A stretch of 46,272 nt of DNA, from assembly GCA_002685075.1 (NCBI GenBank), contig NYWO01000143.1:1-46272 (forward strand). Direction: 5' to 3'. Position 1 is the first letter of the stretch. Every line of letters begins with the position of its first letter. Below, one piece after another: positions 19,501 through 24,508 of the stretch. This stretch comes from Arcobacter sp. Lineage in GTDB: Bacteria; Campylobacterota; Campylobacteria; Campylobacterales; Arcobacteraceae. The notes below the pieces were generated by a model that was not told the origin of the DNA, ran no database searches, and worked only from the letters and a program-made list of their open reading frames with translations. A program made the position numbers and the translations under genes.

Positions 19501-19715
19501 AATTTATTTCATTAACAGATGAAGATAATACACTTAAAATATTTGGTGATGATGCAGATAAGATTCAGTTAGATGCTGAACAAAACTGGACACAAGCTAT
19601 GAATGCTGATACTACACCATATCAAGAAGATGGCTTTAATGTTTACTATTCAAATAAAGAAGACCAATCTTTAAAACTTCTTATTGAAGATACAGTAACT
19701 GTAGAAAATATTTAA
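7518..19715 (+). CDS. Giant LapA/BapA-like type I-secreted adhesin, 4065 residues
   Basis: One uninterrupted frame of 4065 residues, acidic, with no cysteine seen on reading. Layout: N-terminal retention-module-like domain (1-110) and LapG-type site AAAAG (113-117); acidic linker (120-180); three tandem-95/cadherin-like repeats (181-454), each ending NPVNDAP or similar; a VCBS-like domain with an insertion (455-728); module A (729-1270, beta ends with a helical insert); a DGYISNATVFADANNDGIW domain (about 1275-1370) plus helical linker; seven more cadherin-like repeats (1694-2329); a VCBS repeat (2330-2434); module B (2435-3511), homologous to A and expanded by helical repeats; a unique Trp/Tyr-containing region (about 3512-3915); and a C-terminal type I secretion region (3916-4065) with YIDALDGNDTLDLS and YNIENIDMS. 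Expected to be exported by a LapBCE-type ABC system and held at the surface for attachment or biofilm. No transporter is in the window. It ends at a strong terminator. Confidence 0.9.
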   Translation: MVSIVKYGQEIDLSKIVAVNGKKSLTLDNLVLNNTIKIKIPTGTKYVSELVEDDLKIEFTDEEGNILELILKDMTALLAQNDGFTLVEMTSVLPSGMESIVGSITDLASATQAAAAGPGQQNTNSDSASTPDDVEDETEEENNNENAGIANAIVVEESEEATLAGDNNEDDTQNQATDRNNAPSITPIATQTIDEDNGSITIAFTATDIDGDTLSSSVTAANGTVSIAGNDITYIPNQDYNGTDTITLTVTDGNGGTTTQVINVTVNPVNDAPVIETIATQTVDEDNEKTITFTATDVDGDTLNSSVTATNGTATVLGNVITFTPNTNYNGPATVTLTVDDGNGEIVSQVINVTVNELNDAPVITPIATQTVDEDNIKTITFTATDAENDTLNSSVTATNGTAIINTNGDIEFTPTADFNGDATVTLTVVDINGGTTTQVINVTVNPVNDAPTVSSETITDAISEDALTAADSTLLESVSVDINATDFSFVISNSTIVSLFDSLNLESQIKSAISSALSTVSQDDIDVSITKVDDTLTIDASIPDYSGPAPLSEIMTQENLNIVLLDHLGTAFNLPFENAVYEGQITISDVDTNDTHTLSLGDVRLEVTSSNKYLITLFEQLSGTDSALSLSYIKDLASDLLSGTTESSTVDEEIIQVPTNGVQILQTAGLLTISLDDNGEYKVVSPLFNTMKETDSIEISFDYTANDGTVDSNTGTTTFTVVGVNDIPVAIEQTSTVGTIENGSTSYDGALPGSYIYKMFKTVNENIDTSNGISNIVDITELQTALLDSVLGNGVDISVDDIDAFALYNTMKEFQNSLPLTVAKVVAIIERDAADTSKTTQLSQLVNTLLIDYGKADASAKNTLLTDFAIDVSTLFANQNNLVENIDENNDLTDFAESVSSLPSQLANDLLSVIGVDSIEYATEHTIDAYASSFSTLNTKVATFISQAPDFTNEELTSGIKDLIDDIKDLFILKPEEIIEADYLLELLDNFDALETLVTLDPQSLLDVDALLTELGIDLNNLDINGILATVLSDVVTFAKDITLSDLANDPDGIKTFFKDSLDVAFESVDTVLDDVLNNKTTEELKEAINISLTNAILDELGDNTLYDLILETVERLTEEPLQDVSIENLKSSALENIFEQVGLDKGFLEEDSRDVIAENMVQDLYDRLSMDEDLSDIATLNYFIDDSVDVVTIVRDENGDIVENAVTAETTVTIDSSKNDGIYTITNSDFDDLSSLWTVEVSFNYFLNNGSDASNSNSVPVTVSLDIADNIINSTVSDGYISNATVFADANNDGIWNEGEAKTTTDAKGDFTLIGGSGPLVVTGGTDISTGLAFEGTFTAPEGSEMVTPLTTLVAELLNKDGNTLSLEEATALVKSSLGIDSSVDILNFDPLETISNEDASDAEKELALEVQSVAVQIVNIMSQTAQAVEKTTDGEVSEEEASLQAIDSILDIIVRDETIDLTNTSNIEEVMQTVQDDNGIVFEDKQDIVDVTTNINKAMDNADGFERLAQIQMVAEDIENDIEDNGLIETVYSEVEIDDLAKLKTIGNVIVEEALAAPIIQEADLLDSPTINSVYSGVLNSIENAETYSFANGVVLTFTNNTNELYEAINAITNANSLVMNIDEVTLVQLDAAELLSIEVNTDGTYTVSSKSFTKLDNSDDIDIAFNYTGTAEDLTVSAEIPVTLTVIGKNFAPTLEIANQNITLDEDGSKTIVFTTSDIDGTVDLTTVSSLNASVEIVNNEIVYTPNENFYGVDTIKVVSTDNDGATTTKTIAVTVNSVNDLPTLEVVSSATVDEDDSVSITFTASDIDGTIASTTATSTNGTVLVSGDQVTYTPNENFNGTDTITLTSTDDLGGSVVKTIAITVTDINDAPTLEVLNEITLVEDTVTEIAFVASDAADIDGSIVDTTAEALNGSVSVDTNTNKITYTPSENYFGSDTITVTTTDDDGAKTIKTITLTITSENDLPVLVVDSTMTVDEDDVKTITFTASDVEGISSLVANATNGEVSIEDDQLTYTPNENFNGSDTIVITLIDSDNVTIEKTINVTVNDINDAPTLDLVSTVSMEEDGEKVIEFTAADVDGQYTVTITGAENGTATLNDTFTTITYIPDADFAGKETLTVTVTDDDNQTVQKTIDINVNDVNEIPTLEIISTITMLEDTIEEISFTASDIDGSVTTIAEALHGTANIVGNNVVYTPEADYTGSDTITVTTTDDRGAVVVKTVNVTVNEVNELPELTIVSTASTNEDEDATITFAASDSDGTVESVIATATKGTTSIANGEITYTPNENIFGSDIITVVVTDDKGDTVTKTVAIEINPVNDLPVIADVQVVVPESDGRVSIHTGKLEVSDADTTDTHTFAISNITSNNPMITDYEIEFDESGNYSLVGDFDILDFGNDLTIISFDYIATDNMTGQSTTETVSINITGANDTPIAPELRYEVSGETNQVSFEGALPGAKAAILVSNTETINPVELSTSIGNDIVNNLEINITPTTNTEELLPLTFNSLGLDNQDVLASLTAITDPLYVLVDDLKDKRNALPATVKASVIEQLGELSEEQEGLLDDAIAIFVSGAEETFVSGDSIQELSTTFGISLFDIYESSVTPNDLESISVQIQAIQQDLEDSSNSLVSDIVTAIETQIDDTSKTDELTSDVTTLLANIQATPENQTQLLETFAQSLFITFDASVTVGDLETISETISNLEGDIVTLAATAIPSIVTAIETQIGDTSKTEELTNDVTSLISSLEDATPAETQTLLEAFGTSLFTTFDASVTPTDLVSIQDAITTLQTNLETNISNATDALPSDMFTAIITNITGTYDQASLVTAISTFLTELEEENPDANNNFAQNVMQAYALGGTIINPADLANPNSEISIALASAGAQISELETTINTLTATLSSDIVTTIEGQIEDSTHTTELTASVNQLIAGTITTEQFTASLFTLFDSSVNTQDLTDIQTDITTITSTIESQVQAKIDSLPTDIVDAIETQLDDTTHTTELTASVNQLMSGAITVEQFTASLFTTFNSSVTPNDLTEIETSITTIQNTLLAKVNGLVENIVTAIETQLEDTSKTTELTQEVTTLLANIEATPEESSNLLEAFALNLFNIYDASVTAEKLEAIEASLSEEVDALSSDITSFPGEFTTELLESLGVVRPTDIDEYINDYQPKFNAIQFSVTALMNNALTPGYDLAAGAQNIIDQVIVEFELSIEEIIFDNLPDTLTTSVNTLITAIQEIDSNTITSAIDNPLVDFGVDISTMDFSELEAIKTDLTNFMSTISPESLLADPSAVSVSIKSQLDNTIADIQTEVDSVFTMTQEELNSSIVSFIETQIKTQFSTELDAYKAELVALFGDTVNTNFDALVSDMIASYLPNENMIEIDEIRTSIISNILESAGFDSSLIQETARAEFAEELTNDLLTSLTIDADMSDYSFVYLLDSTSIQTKVTDTSGVETFITDTVVVVNPNGSYTVTNDAFANINPDYNVEVSFNYSVQDSSGAISDPAEVSITLDISEDNTYTDPENNDNSLYINSELSENTIASERTLVLDSNIKDTNYVRALNIFVDGATADSTIEFAGNTIKAQVATQPENVNLTYDGLVLTSGSEDNTFTTPTLTSTQTLFDFGFEDDDYYVEELAFDNGTLVDTAYEGEAEPEISNISITLNSTTGNLEASGLWGTDELVFGEAKQVTNINGVDVSTDGLYQVEVTFKDLIVPTVDSTDDWWTEWTENATTLTEFKNQLFDVDSYTSVYLDENSSSYKLNDDGSVYNTYTQLTVDGSWTEETIDNQTYLVVEITGVNKVAFKEENGEILTTEIGIAGVTEDQGIWYYGENINVGYFQELLTVIDPNENNFEYPEYLDDAPTEYYFSIDNNNNESDEIVNQVLSNDITITNVEDDVNVITKVQTYNAEGRYDFTTATGDNTEVLTDQDDTIVLSDYADAKYIDALDGNDTLDLSEEDANLDLGSLLANVSVYNIENIDMSNDDNSAHILSNFTLDEFISLTDEDNTLKIFGDDADKIQLDAEQNWTQAMNADTTPYQEDGFNVYYSNKEDQSLKLLIEDTVTVENI
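7854..7868 (+). other. Predicted LapG-type periplasmic cleavage site (AAAAG)
   Basis: Codons for residues 113-117, Ala-Ala-Ala-Ala-Gly, directly follow the predicted N-terminal retention domain. LapA-type adhesins carry a [T/A/P]AAG site at about residue 107-110, cut between the two Ala by the c-di-GMP-controlled protease LapG. The motif and its position match, but the site is short and cleavage is inferred. Confidence 0.55.
8059..8880 (+). repeat. Tandem cadherin-like (tandem-95) repeats, first block of three
   Basis: Three successive ~90-residue units share the pattern APxI..IATQTxDEDN..I.FTATD.DGDTLxSSVTAxNGT and close with TVTDGNGGTTTQVINVTVNPVNDAP or a variant. DNA is also well conserved: the segment coding GTTTQVINVT recurs at about 8281 and 8818. 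Such domains form Ca2+-rigidified beta-sandwich rods in bacterial adhesins. Confidence 0.85.
12597..14505 (+). repeat. Tandem cadherin-like (tandem-95) repeats, second block of seven
   Basis: Seven further units of about 88-95 residues. Each opens with a variant of PTLEVxSxxTVDEDD, carries ITYTPNENFNGSDTI in its middle, and ends in VNDxNDxPTL. They differ more from one another than the first block does, as in an older array, and are followed by a single VCBS repeat to about 14820. Confidence 0.85.
15110..16925 (+). repeat. Array of about seven ~80-90-residue helical units in the adhesin
   Basis: Repeated units have the consensus DIVTAIETQxxDTSKTxELTxxVxxLL, then a variable loop, then a segment like LFTTFDASVTPxDLxxIxxxIxTL. 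Copies begin at about 15110, 15397, 15640, 15905, 16202, 16430 and 16671; the fourth is the most divergent. They look amphipathic and alpha-helical, unlike the beta repeats on either side. Module A upstream has one similar unit at about 9956-10240. I do not recognise a named domain. Confidence 0.75.
16259..16586 (+). repeat. Recent 240-bp direct duplication within the helical array
   Basis: A 42-base stretch at 16259-16300 recurs exactly at 16499-16540, and a 28-base stretch at 16319-16346 recurs at 16559-16586. Both have the same 240-base (80-codon) period. This points to recent in-frame duplication or ongoing copy-number change at this part of the gene. Confidence 0.9.
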
Positions 19716-19744
19716 ACATTAGGCTTAAAAAGCCTAATGTTTTT
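19714..19744 (+). terminator. Rho-independent terminator after the adhesin
   Basis: A perfect 13-bp stem, AAACATTAGGCTT (19714-19726) with AAGCCTAATGTTT (19730-19742), has a 3-base loop and leads into TTTTT (19740-19744). It overlaps the adhesin stop codon and separates the adhesin from the phosphatase gene 15 bases later, though some read-through is possible. Confidence 0.9.
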
Positions 19745-19758
19745 AAAAGGAAAATAAA

Positions 19759-20499
19759 TTGTTTTCAAAACTATTTAATAACTTCAAAAAAACCGACCCA
19801 AAAGTCCCAGACTTTTACACTACTGATTTACACTCCCACTTAATTCCAGGTATTGATGATGGTTCCAAATCTATGGAGCAAAGTATAGAGATGATAAAAT
19901 CTTTAAAAAACCTAGGTTTCAAAAAACTTATTACAACTCCACATATTATGTCACATAGATTTCCAAATGATAGAGATATTATTTTAAATGGCTTAGAAGA
20001 ACTTCAAGTAGAGCTTCAAAAACAAAATATTGATATGCCTATCCAAGCTGCAAGTGAGTACTTTTTTGATGAGCATTTTATTGAGCTTATTAGAAAAAAA
20101 GAGCTTCTTACCTTTGGTGACAATCATATACTTTTTGAGCTATCATACACTACACCTGTATATGGAATAGAGCAGACTATATATGAGCTTTTAAAAGCTG
20201 GTTATAAGCCAATCCTAGCACATCCAGAACGATATGCATATTTTGCAGCAAGTCCTGAAAAATACCACAAGATAAAAGAAGCAGGGCTATTATTTCAGAT
20301 AAATGTAAACTCAACAGATGCGTTCTATGGAAAAAAGACAAAAGTAGCAGTGAAGTATTTGATTGATAATGGTTTAGTAGATTTTGTAGGAAGTGATACT
20401 CATAGACCTAACTATGTAGAAGCTTTAGAAAAAAGTATTAACTCAAAGATTTTTAAAACAATAGAAGAAAAAAATATTATAAAAAACGCTTATCTTTAG
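19759..20499 (+). CDS. PHP-family protein-tyrosine phosphatase, CpsB/YwqE-like
   Basis: A 246-residue metal-dependent phosphatase of the polymerase-and-histidinol-phosphatase fold. Visible metal-ligand motifs in order are TDLHSHLIPGIDDGSKS, TTPHIMSHRFP, ASEYFFDEHFI, ILAHPERYAYF, INVNSTDAFYG and DFVGSDTHRPNY, following the CpsB/YwqE/Wzb-analogue pattern. It should dephosphorylate the Tyr-rich tail of the Wzc-type kinase encoded opposite it, resetting the polysaccharide assembly cycle. The start is TTG at 19759, supported by AAAAGG at 19745-19750, 8 bases upstream; the first internal ATG (about residue 39) would remove the first metal ligands. It is convergent with wzc and not in its operon. 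Most Gram-negative systems use the unrelated low-molecular-weight phosphatase Wzb instead. Confidence 0.9.
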   Translation: MFSKLFNNFKKTDPKVPDFYTTDLHSHLIPGIDDGSKSMEQSIEMIKSLKNLGFKKLITTPHIMSHRFPNDRDIILNGLEELQVELQKQNIDMPIQAASEYFFDEHFIELIRKKELLTFGDNHILFELSYTTPVYGIEQTIYELLKAGYKPILAHPERYAYFAASPEKYHKIKEAGLLFQINVNSTDAFYGKKTKVAVKYLIDNGLVDFVGSDTHRPNYVEALEKSINSKIFKTIEEKNIIKNAYL

Positions 20500-20516
20500 A
20501 AGAGGGCAGTTTAAAA

Positions 20517-20541
20517 ATAAGAAGAGTTTAACTCTTCTTAT
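20517..20541. terminator. Bidirectional terminator between phosphatase and wzc
   Basis: The stem ATAAGAAGAG (20517-20526) with CTCTTCTTAT (20532-20541) has a 5-base loop TTTAA. On the minus strand it is followed by TTATTTTT, a good terminator tail for the wza-wzc unit. The plus-strand tail is T-rich but interrupted. It overlaps the wzc stop codon. Confidence 0.8.
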
Positions 20542-22898
20542 CTATTCTTATAGTATTTGTTATTTCCATAACCATATCCATAACTAGAACCATATCCAAA
20601 TCCATATTTCTCACCAATTTCAACACCATTTATAATCATTCCAAATGAATGTTGATTGTGCTCTTTTGATAATCTATCAAGGTTTTTAATAAACTCTTTT
20701 CTAGTATAAGCAGCTCTTGTTACAAGTAAAACAATATCAGAGTAGTTCATAAGAATCAAGGCATCAGTTACAAGTCCTACAGGAGGTGTATCTAAAATCA
20801 CATAGTCATAGTTTTCTTTTAATATAGCTATAAAATCTTTCATCTTATCAGTTAATATTAATTCAGAAGGATTAGGAGGTAATGTACCTGTTGTGATAAC
20901 ATCTACGTTTGTATCTGCTATATGATTCGTAACTTCTTCAAGCGTATTTTGATCTGTTAAGTAGTTTGAAGCACCGATATTGTTTGGAATGCCAAATTCA
21001 TTATGTAAACTTGACTTTCTTAAATCTAAGTCTAAAATTACAACTTTTTTATTAGCTTGTCCTAGTATTTTTCCAAGATTTGCAGATATAGTAGTCTTTC
21101 CTTCTCCTGATACAGAAGAAGTGATAGATATAATTTGACTGCTATTGTGATTTGGTAAAAACTGTAGATTTGTTCGTATAGCTCTATATGATTCTTCTGC
21201 AATTTTATCAGTTTTTCTATTTTTATTTTGTGGAATAACTCCATAAATAGGAATAGAACTAAGCTTTTCAATCTCATCAGAGTTTTTAACAGTATTGTTC
21301 ATAAACTCTCGTAAAAATGCTAAAGCAAGTCCTACAATCAATCCTAAGATAATACCAACTAAAACAATCATACTTCTTTTAGGTTTAATAGGATAGTTAA
21401 TCTCAATAGCCTCATCCAAAAGTCTAGAACTAGAAATAGTAGATGACTGTAGTATTGCAGTTTCAGCTTTTTTCTCTAAAAGAAAAGAGTAGATCTTCTC
21501 ATCAATACCAAAGTGTCTTGTAAGCCTTGAAAGCTCTATCTCTTGTTTTGGAAGTGATGCAATAGACTTATGAAACTTTGCAATCACACTTTTAAATGAA
21601 GACTTTCTTTGGTTTAGTTGTCTGATATTGTTTGAAAGTGCACCTTTAATAGATCTTTTAAGTCTAGAGATATTTTGATTTGCTTTTTGCACATCAGGAT
21701 GTAAATCAGTAAAATCAACCAACAAAGTAGATTTATTATTTGCTTCTTCTTGTAGCTTTGTTACCAAAGACCCAAGAGCAGGGTCAGCAAAGTTTACAGA
21801 ACCAATAGTAATACCTGATAAGTCTTGGTTTGTTCTTATGTATTGATTTAGGTTTGATAAGATATTTAGCTCAGTTTGAATCTCTTCAAGTCTAGCTTCA
21901 TATTCGCTTAATTGAGTAGTAGTTTGTATAGCTTGTTCACTTAACCCAACTACTTGATTTTTTTCTTTAAAATCTTCTAGTTTTGTTTCAGATTTTTTAA
22001 GTCTAGCATTTATAGAGTCAAGCTGTCTATCTATAAAAGATAAAGTAAGATTTGCTTCTTTTGTCTTTTGGTTGACTTCTTGTTCTACATATGCATCATG
22101 AAGTGCATTTAAAATCTCTTTTGCTCTTAAAGATGAAGTATCTTGAAATGATAGTTTTAAAATAGAAGCATTTCTAGAAACTTGTGAAACAGAAATATTG
22201 TTTTTATAAAAGTTATAAAGGCCCATATCAGTCATAAAAGAAAAACTATACTTAGCATTATTTGTAAAGGTATGTATTTTTTCTATATGTAAAGAAAAAT
22301 ATTCTTCGTTTATAGTCTCACCATATTTATGGTTTTTATCATAAACTATCTTATCCGATGGACTAAGAGGAAGTACACCTGTAGTTTTTAGTAAACCTTT
22401 TATACTATATGGAGATATAGGCTCAATAGTTAGATTAAAAGTCTCATTATCAATAGGAGTTAAGATAAACTTTTTACCATAAGCTAAATCATCTATAAAG
22501 CTAGAAGTTACTACAAAAGGTGAACCCTTATAAAGCTCAGTAGTTCTGAAGTTTTTAGTAGCAAAATATCTAGTTTTTAAGTTCAGATAAGAAAACGCTT
22601 TTTGAGCTAAAAATCTAGACTTTATAACTTCTATTTCATTATTTACATTTGCTCCTCCACCATCAAAAGCTTGAAGCATAAAGTCAGTACTACCTCCTGA
22701 TTTTTTGTCATTCATTAATTCTATAGTTGAAGAAGCTGAATAGATATTTGGTTTTAGATATGCAAATACTGCACTTCCTATCATAAATAAAAGGGTAATA
22801 AATATGATAGAAAACTTATATCTAAAGACAGTTTTTAAAACATCTTTTAAATCTATCTCATCATTGCTTATTTGGTTTATTGTTTGGTTATTAGTCAT
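20538..22898 (-). CDS. wzc: Wzc-like polysaccharide copolymerase / tyrosine autokinase
   Basis: A 786-residue inner-membrane protein. Domains are a Wzz chain-length domain with TM1 (about 29-48), a large periplasmic region with coiled coil (about 270-480), TM2 (about 509-529), and a cytoplasmic BY-kinase. The kinase shows the EESYRAIRTNL oligomerisation motif (568-578), Walker A SVSGEGKTT (595-603), Walker A' VVILDLDLRKS (619-629) and Walker B YVILDTPP (699-706). A Tyr/Gly-rich tail (765-783) with eight Tyr is the expected autophosphorylation cluster. It controls polymer length and export with Wza and Wzy. Full length, no defects seen. It lies 10 bases after wza, and both probably use the promoter before wza. 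Confidence 0.95.
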   Translation of the reverse strand: MTNNQTINQISNDEIDLKDVLKTVFRYKFSIIFITLLFMIGSAVFAYLKPNIYSASSTIELMNDKKSGGSTDFMLQAFDGGGANVNNEIEVIKSRFLAQKAFSYLNLKTRYFATKNFRTTELYKGSPFVVTSSFIDDLAYGKKFILTPIDNETFNLTIEPISPYSIKGLLKTTGVLPLSPSDKIVYDKNHKYGETINEEYFSLHIEKIHTFTNNAKYSFSFMTDMGLYNFYKNNISVSQVSRNASILKLSFQDTSSLRAKEILNALHDAYVEQEVNQKTKEANLTLSFIDRQLDSINARLKKSETKLEDFKEKNQVVGLSEQAIQTTTQLSEYEARLEEIQTELNILSNLNQYIRTNQDLSGITIGSVNFADPALGSLVTKLQEEANNKSTLLVDFTDLHPDVQKANQNISRLKRSIKGALSNNIRQLNQRKSSFKSVIAKFHKSIASLPKQEIELSRLTRHFGIDEKIYSFLLEKKAETAILQSSTISSSRLLDEAIEINYPIKPKRSMIVLVGIILGLIVGLALAFLREFMNNTVKNSDEIEKLSSIPIYGVIPQNKNRKTDKIAEESYRAIRTNLQFLPNHNSSQIISITSSVSGEGKTTISANLGKILGQANKKVVILDLDLRKSSLHNEFGIPNNIGASNYLTDQNTLEEVTNHIADTNVDVITTGTLPPNPSELILTDKMKDFIAILKENYDYVILDTPPVGLVTDALILMNYSDIVLLVTRAAYTRKEFIKNLDRLSKEHNQHSFGMIINGVEIGEKYGFGYGSSYGYGYGNNKYYKNR

Positions 22899-22908
22899 AT
22901 TTTTCCTA

Positions 22909-23700
22909 TTAATCTATAAGAGTTTTTCTTTGTACAAATGGATTTAATATACTAGATAGCATACCCCAAAATGGTACTATATCGTTGAATAGTCTATTAT
23001 AACCTTTGATTTCTCCAGGCTGTACATATAATATATCATTTGGTTTTAGATATAGACTTGCCATAGATATCGCATCCATTTTTGTTAGATCTACATTTCT
23101 AATCTCCGGGTCTCTTAAATCCCCTCGGATTACTTTGATATCTGTTCTAGATGCATAATCTGTAAGATCTCCTGATCTTGCTATTGCTTCGATTATATTC
23201 ATAGTTCCATTTGTTACAGATACGATTCCTGGGCTTTTAACTTCACCTATTACAACAACTCTTTGATTTTTAATTTCAACTAAAACATAAGGGTTTCTGA
23301 TATACTTTTTATACTCTTGGATTAACTTATTTGAAGCTTCATCTTGTGTTAATCCTTCGATTTTAAAACTACCAATTAAAGGAAGTCTTACTGTTCCTTT
23401 TTGAGTTACTAGTAATCCTATATTTTCTTGGATATCATTACTTACATTAGTTTCTCTACTTGTAAGCATAGATGTCATTTGCTGTGAACCTTGACCGGCT
23501 TGAATATATACTGTGATATCAACTCTATCATTAGGAGCGATGATATTTTCAAATACAACTTCTTCTTTATATGTATCTTTATCTATAATAGTAGTGCTTT
23601 TTTGCTCTTTCTTATCTGATTGAAAAAGCTTATACTCTTTCATACTACATCCACTAAATATAAGTGCAAACAATACACTTAAAAATATAATTCTTTTCAT
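22909..23700 (-). CDS. wza: Wza-like polysaccharide export lipoprotein
   Basis: A 263-residue outer-membrane lipoprotein with a signal peptide and lipobox IFSGC, acylated Cys at residue 18. A Poly_export domain (about 50-135; NDRVDITVY and GTVRLPLIGSFKIEGLT) is followed by an SLBB domain (about 140-220; VVVIGEVKSPGIVSVTNGTMNIIEAI and LKPNDILYVQPG). It forms the outer-membrane part of the export channel and pairs with Wzc. At 263 residues it is much shorter than E. coli Wza (379), with fewer SLBB domains. The end (DIVPFWGMLSSILNPF) may be a short amphipathic outer-membrane helix. A good AGAGGAAAG ribosome site and a consensus extended -10 lie just upstream. Confidence 0.93.
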   Translation of the reverse strand: MKRIIFLSVLFALIFSGCSMKEYKLFQSDKKEQKSTTIIDKDTYKEEVVFENIIAPNDRVDITVYIQAGQGSQQMTSMLTSRETNVSNDIQENIGLLVTQKGTVRLPLIGSFKIEGLTQDEASNKLIQEYKKYIRNPYVLVEIKNQRVVVIGEVKSPGIVSVTNGTMNIIEAIARSGDLTDYASRTDIKVIRGDLRDPEIRNVDLTKMDAISMASLYLKPNDILYVQPGEIKGYNRLFNDIVPFWGMLSSILNPFVQRKTLID

Positions 23701-23726
23701 AATTCTTTCCTCTTTTCTATCTCTTG

Positions 23727-23735
23727 ATTATAACA
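23727..23735 (-). promoter_or_regulatory. Extended -10 promoter before wza-wzc
   Basis: On the minus strand the nine bases TGTTATAAT match the extended -10 consensus TGnTATAAT exactly, 26 bases upstream of the wza ATG in the 52-base gap after the last glycosyltransferase gene. There is no good -35 hexamer, as is usual for Campylobacterota promoters. It would let wza-wzc be expressed apart from the long upstream cluster. Confidence 0.65.
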
Positions 23736-23752
23736 TAGTTTATTATAAACTT

Positions 23753-24505
23753 TTATTTATACTTCTTAAATCCATTTATTGCATAGTGTACAAAATAGTA
23801 TATTGAAGAAAAGATATTTAGCTTTTCCACTTCTCTATATATCTTCCACTGAAAATGAGCTGCTTTCTTTTTATTACTAGAGATAGAATTTTGTCTTTTT
23901 CTATAAATAGCTAAAGATTCTTCAAGACAATATGCTTTTGGAACAATTTTTAAGATTCTAAGCCATAAACCATAATCTTGTCTTCTTCTTATTAAAGGCA
24001 TATATATTTTACCTATATCTTTTGTATCATAAATAGCTGTTAAACATCCTATTGTACATGTTTTTAAAAGACCTGAATAAGTAGCTTCTTTTTGAGCTTC
24101 AAATGTTTTCCCATATCTGATATTATCTTCACCTATTAAGTCATAGTTTGTGTAAGTAAAATCATAATCGTTTTTAATCATAAAATCAATCTGCTTCTTA
24201 AGCTTATCACTAGTCCAAAGATCATCACTATCCAAAAAAGCTATAAACCTTCCGTTTGCTTCTTCTATAGCTGTATTTCTAGCTACTGCGGCACCTGAGT
24301 TTTCTTTTAGTTGGATTAGTTTTATTCGATTGTCTTCTCGTACATATTTTTCTATAATCTCAATACTTCTATCAGAAGAAACATCATCTACTATAATCAT
24401 CTCCCAGTTTTGGTAAGTCTGATTTAAAACAGAATTTACTGTATCCTCTATAAATTTTTCACAGTTATAGTTTGCTGTTATTATACTTACGAGTTCATTT
24501 TTCAA
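23753..24505 (-). CDS. Family 2 glycosyltransferase
   Basis: A 250-residue GT-A enzyme. The N-terminus VSIITANYNCEKFIEDTVNS and QNWEMIIVDDVSSDRS are GT2 nucleotide-binding motifs, and IAFLDSDDLW holds the DxD metal-binding residues. The C-terminal part (about 180-250), with RRRQDYGLWLRIL, resembles the acceptor region of WcaA/teichuronic-type transferases. It would add one sugar to the lipid-linked repeat at the cytoplasmic face of the inner membrane. It is the last gene before the wza promoter, 3 bases after the CapK-like gene. Donor and acceptor cannot be read from the sequence. Confidence 0.9.
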   Translation of the reverse strand: MKNELVSIITANYNCEKFIEDTVNSVLNQTYQNWEMIIVDDVSSDRSIEIIEKYVREDNRIKLIQLKENSGAAVARNTAIEEANGRFIAFLDSDDLWTSDKLKKQIDFMIKNDYDFTYTNYDLIGEDNIRYGKTFEAQKEATYSGLLKTCTIGCLTAIYDTKDIGKIYMPLIRRRQDYGLWLRILKIVPKAYCLEESLAIYRKRQNSISSNKKKAAHFQWKIYREVEKLNIFSSIYYFVHYAINGFKKYK

Positions 24506-24508
24506 GAT

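Noticed and set aside
7518-19715. The adhesin as an RTX toxin
   Set aside because: There is no nonapeptide array, no acyltransferase or pore-forming segment, and the bulk is adhesin-type beta repeats.
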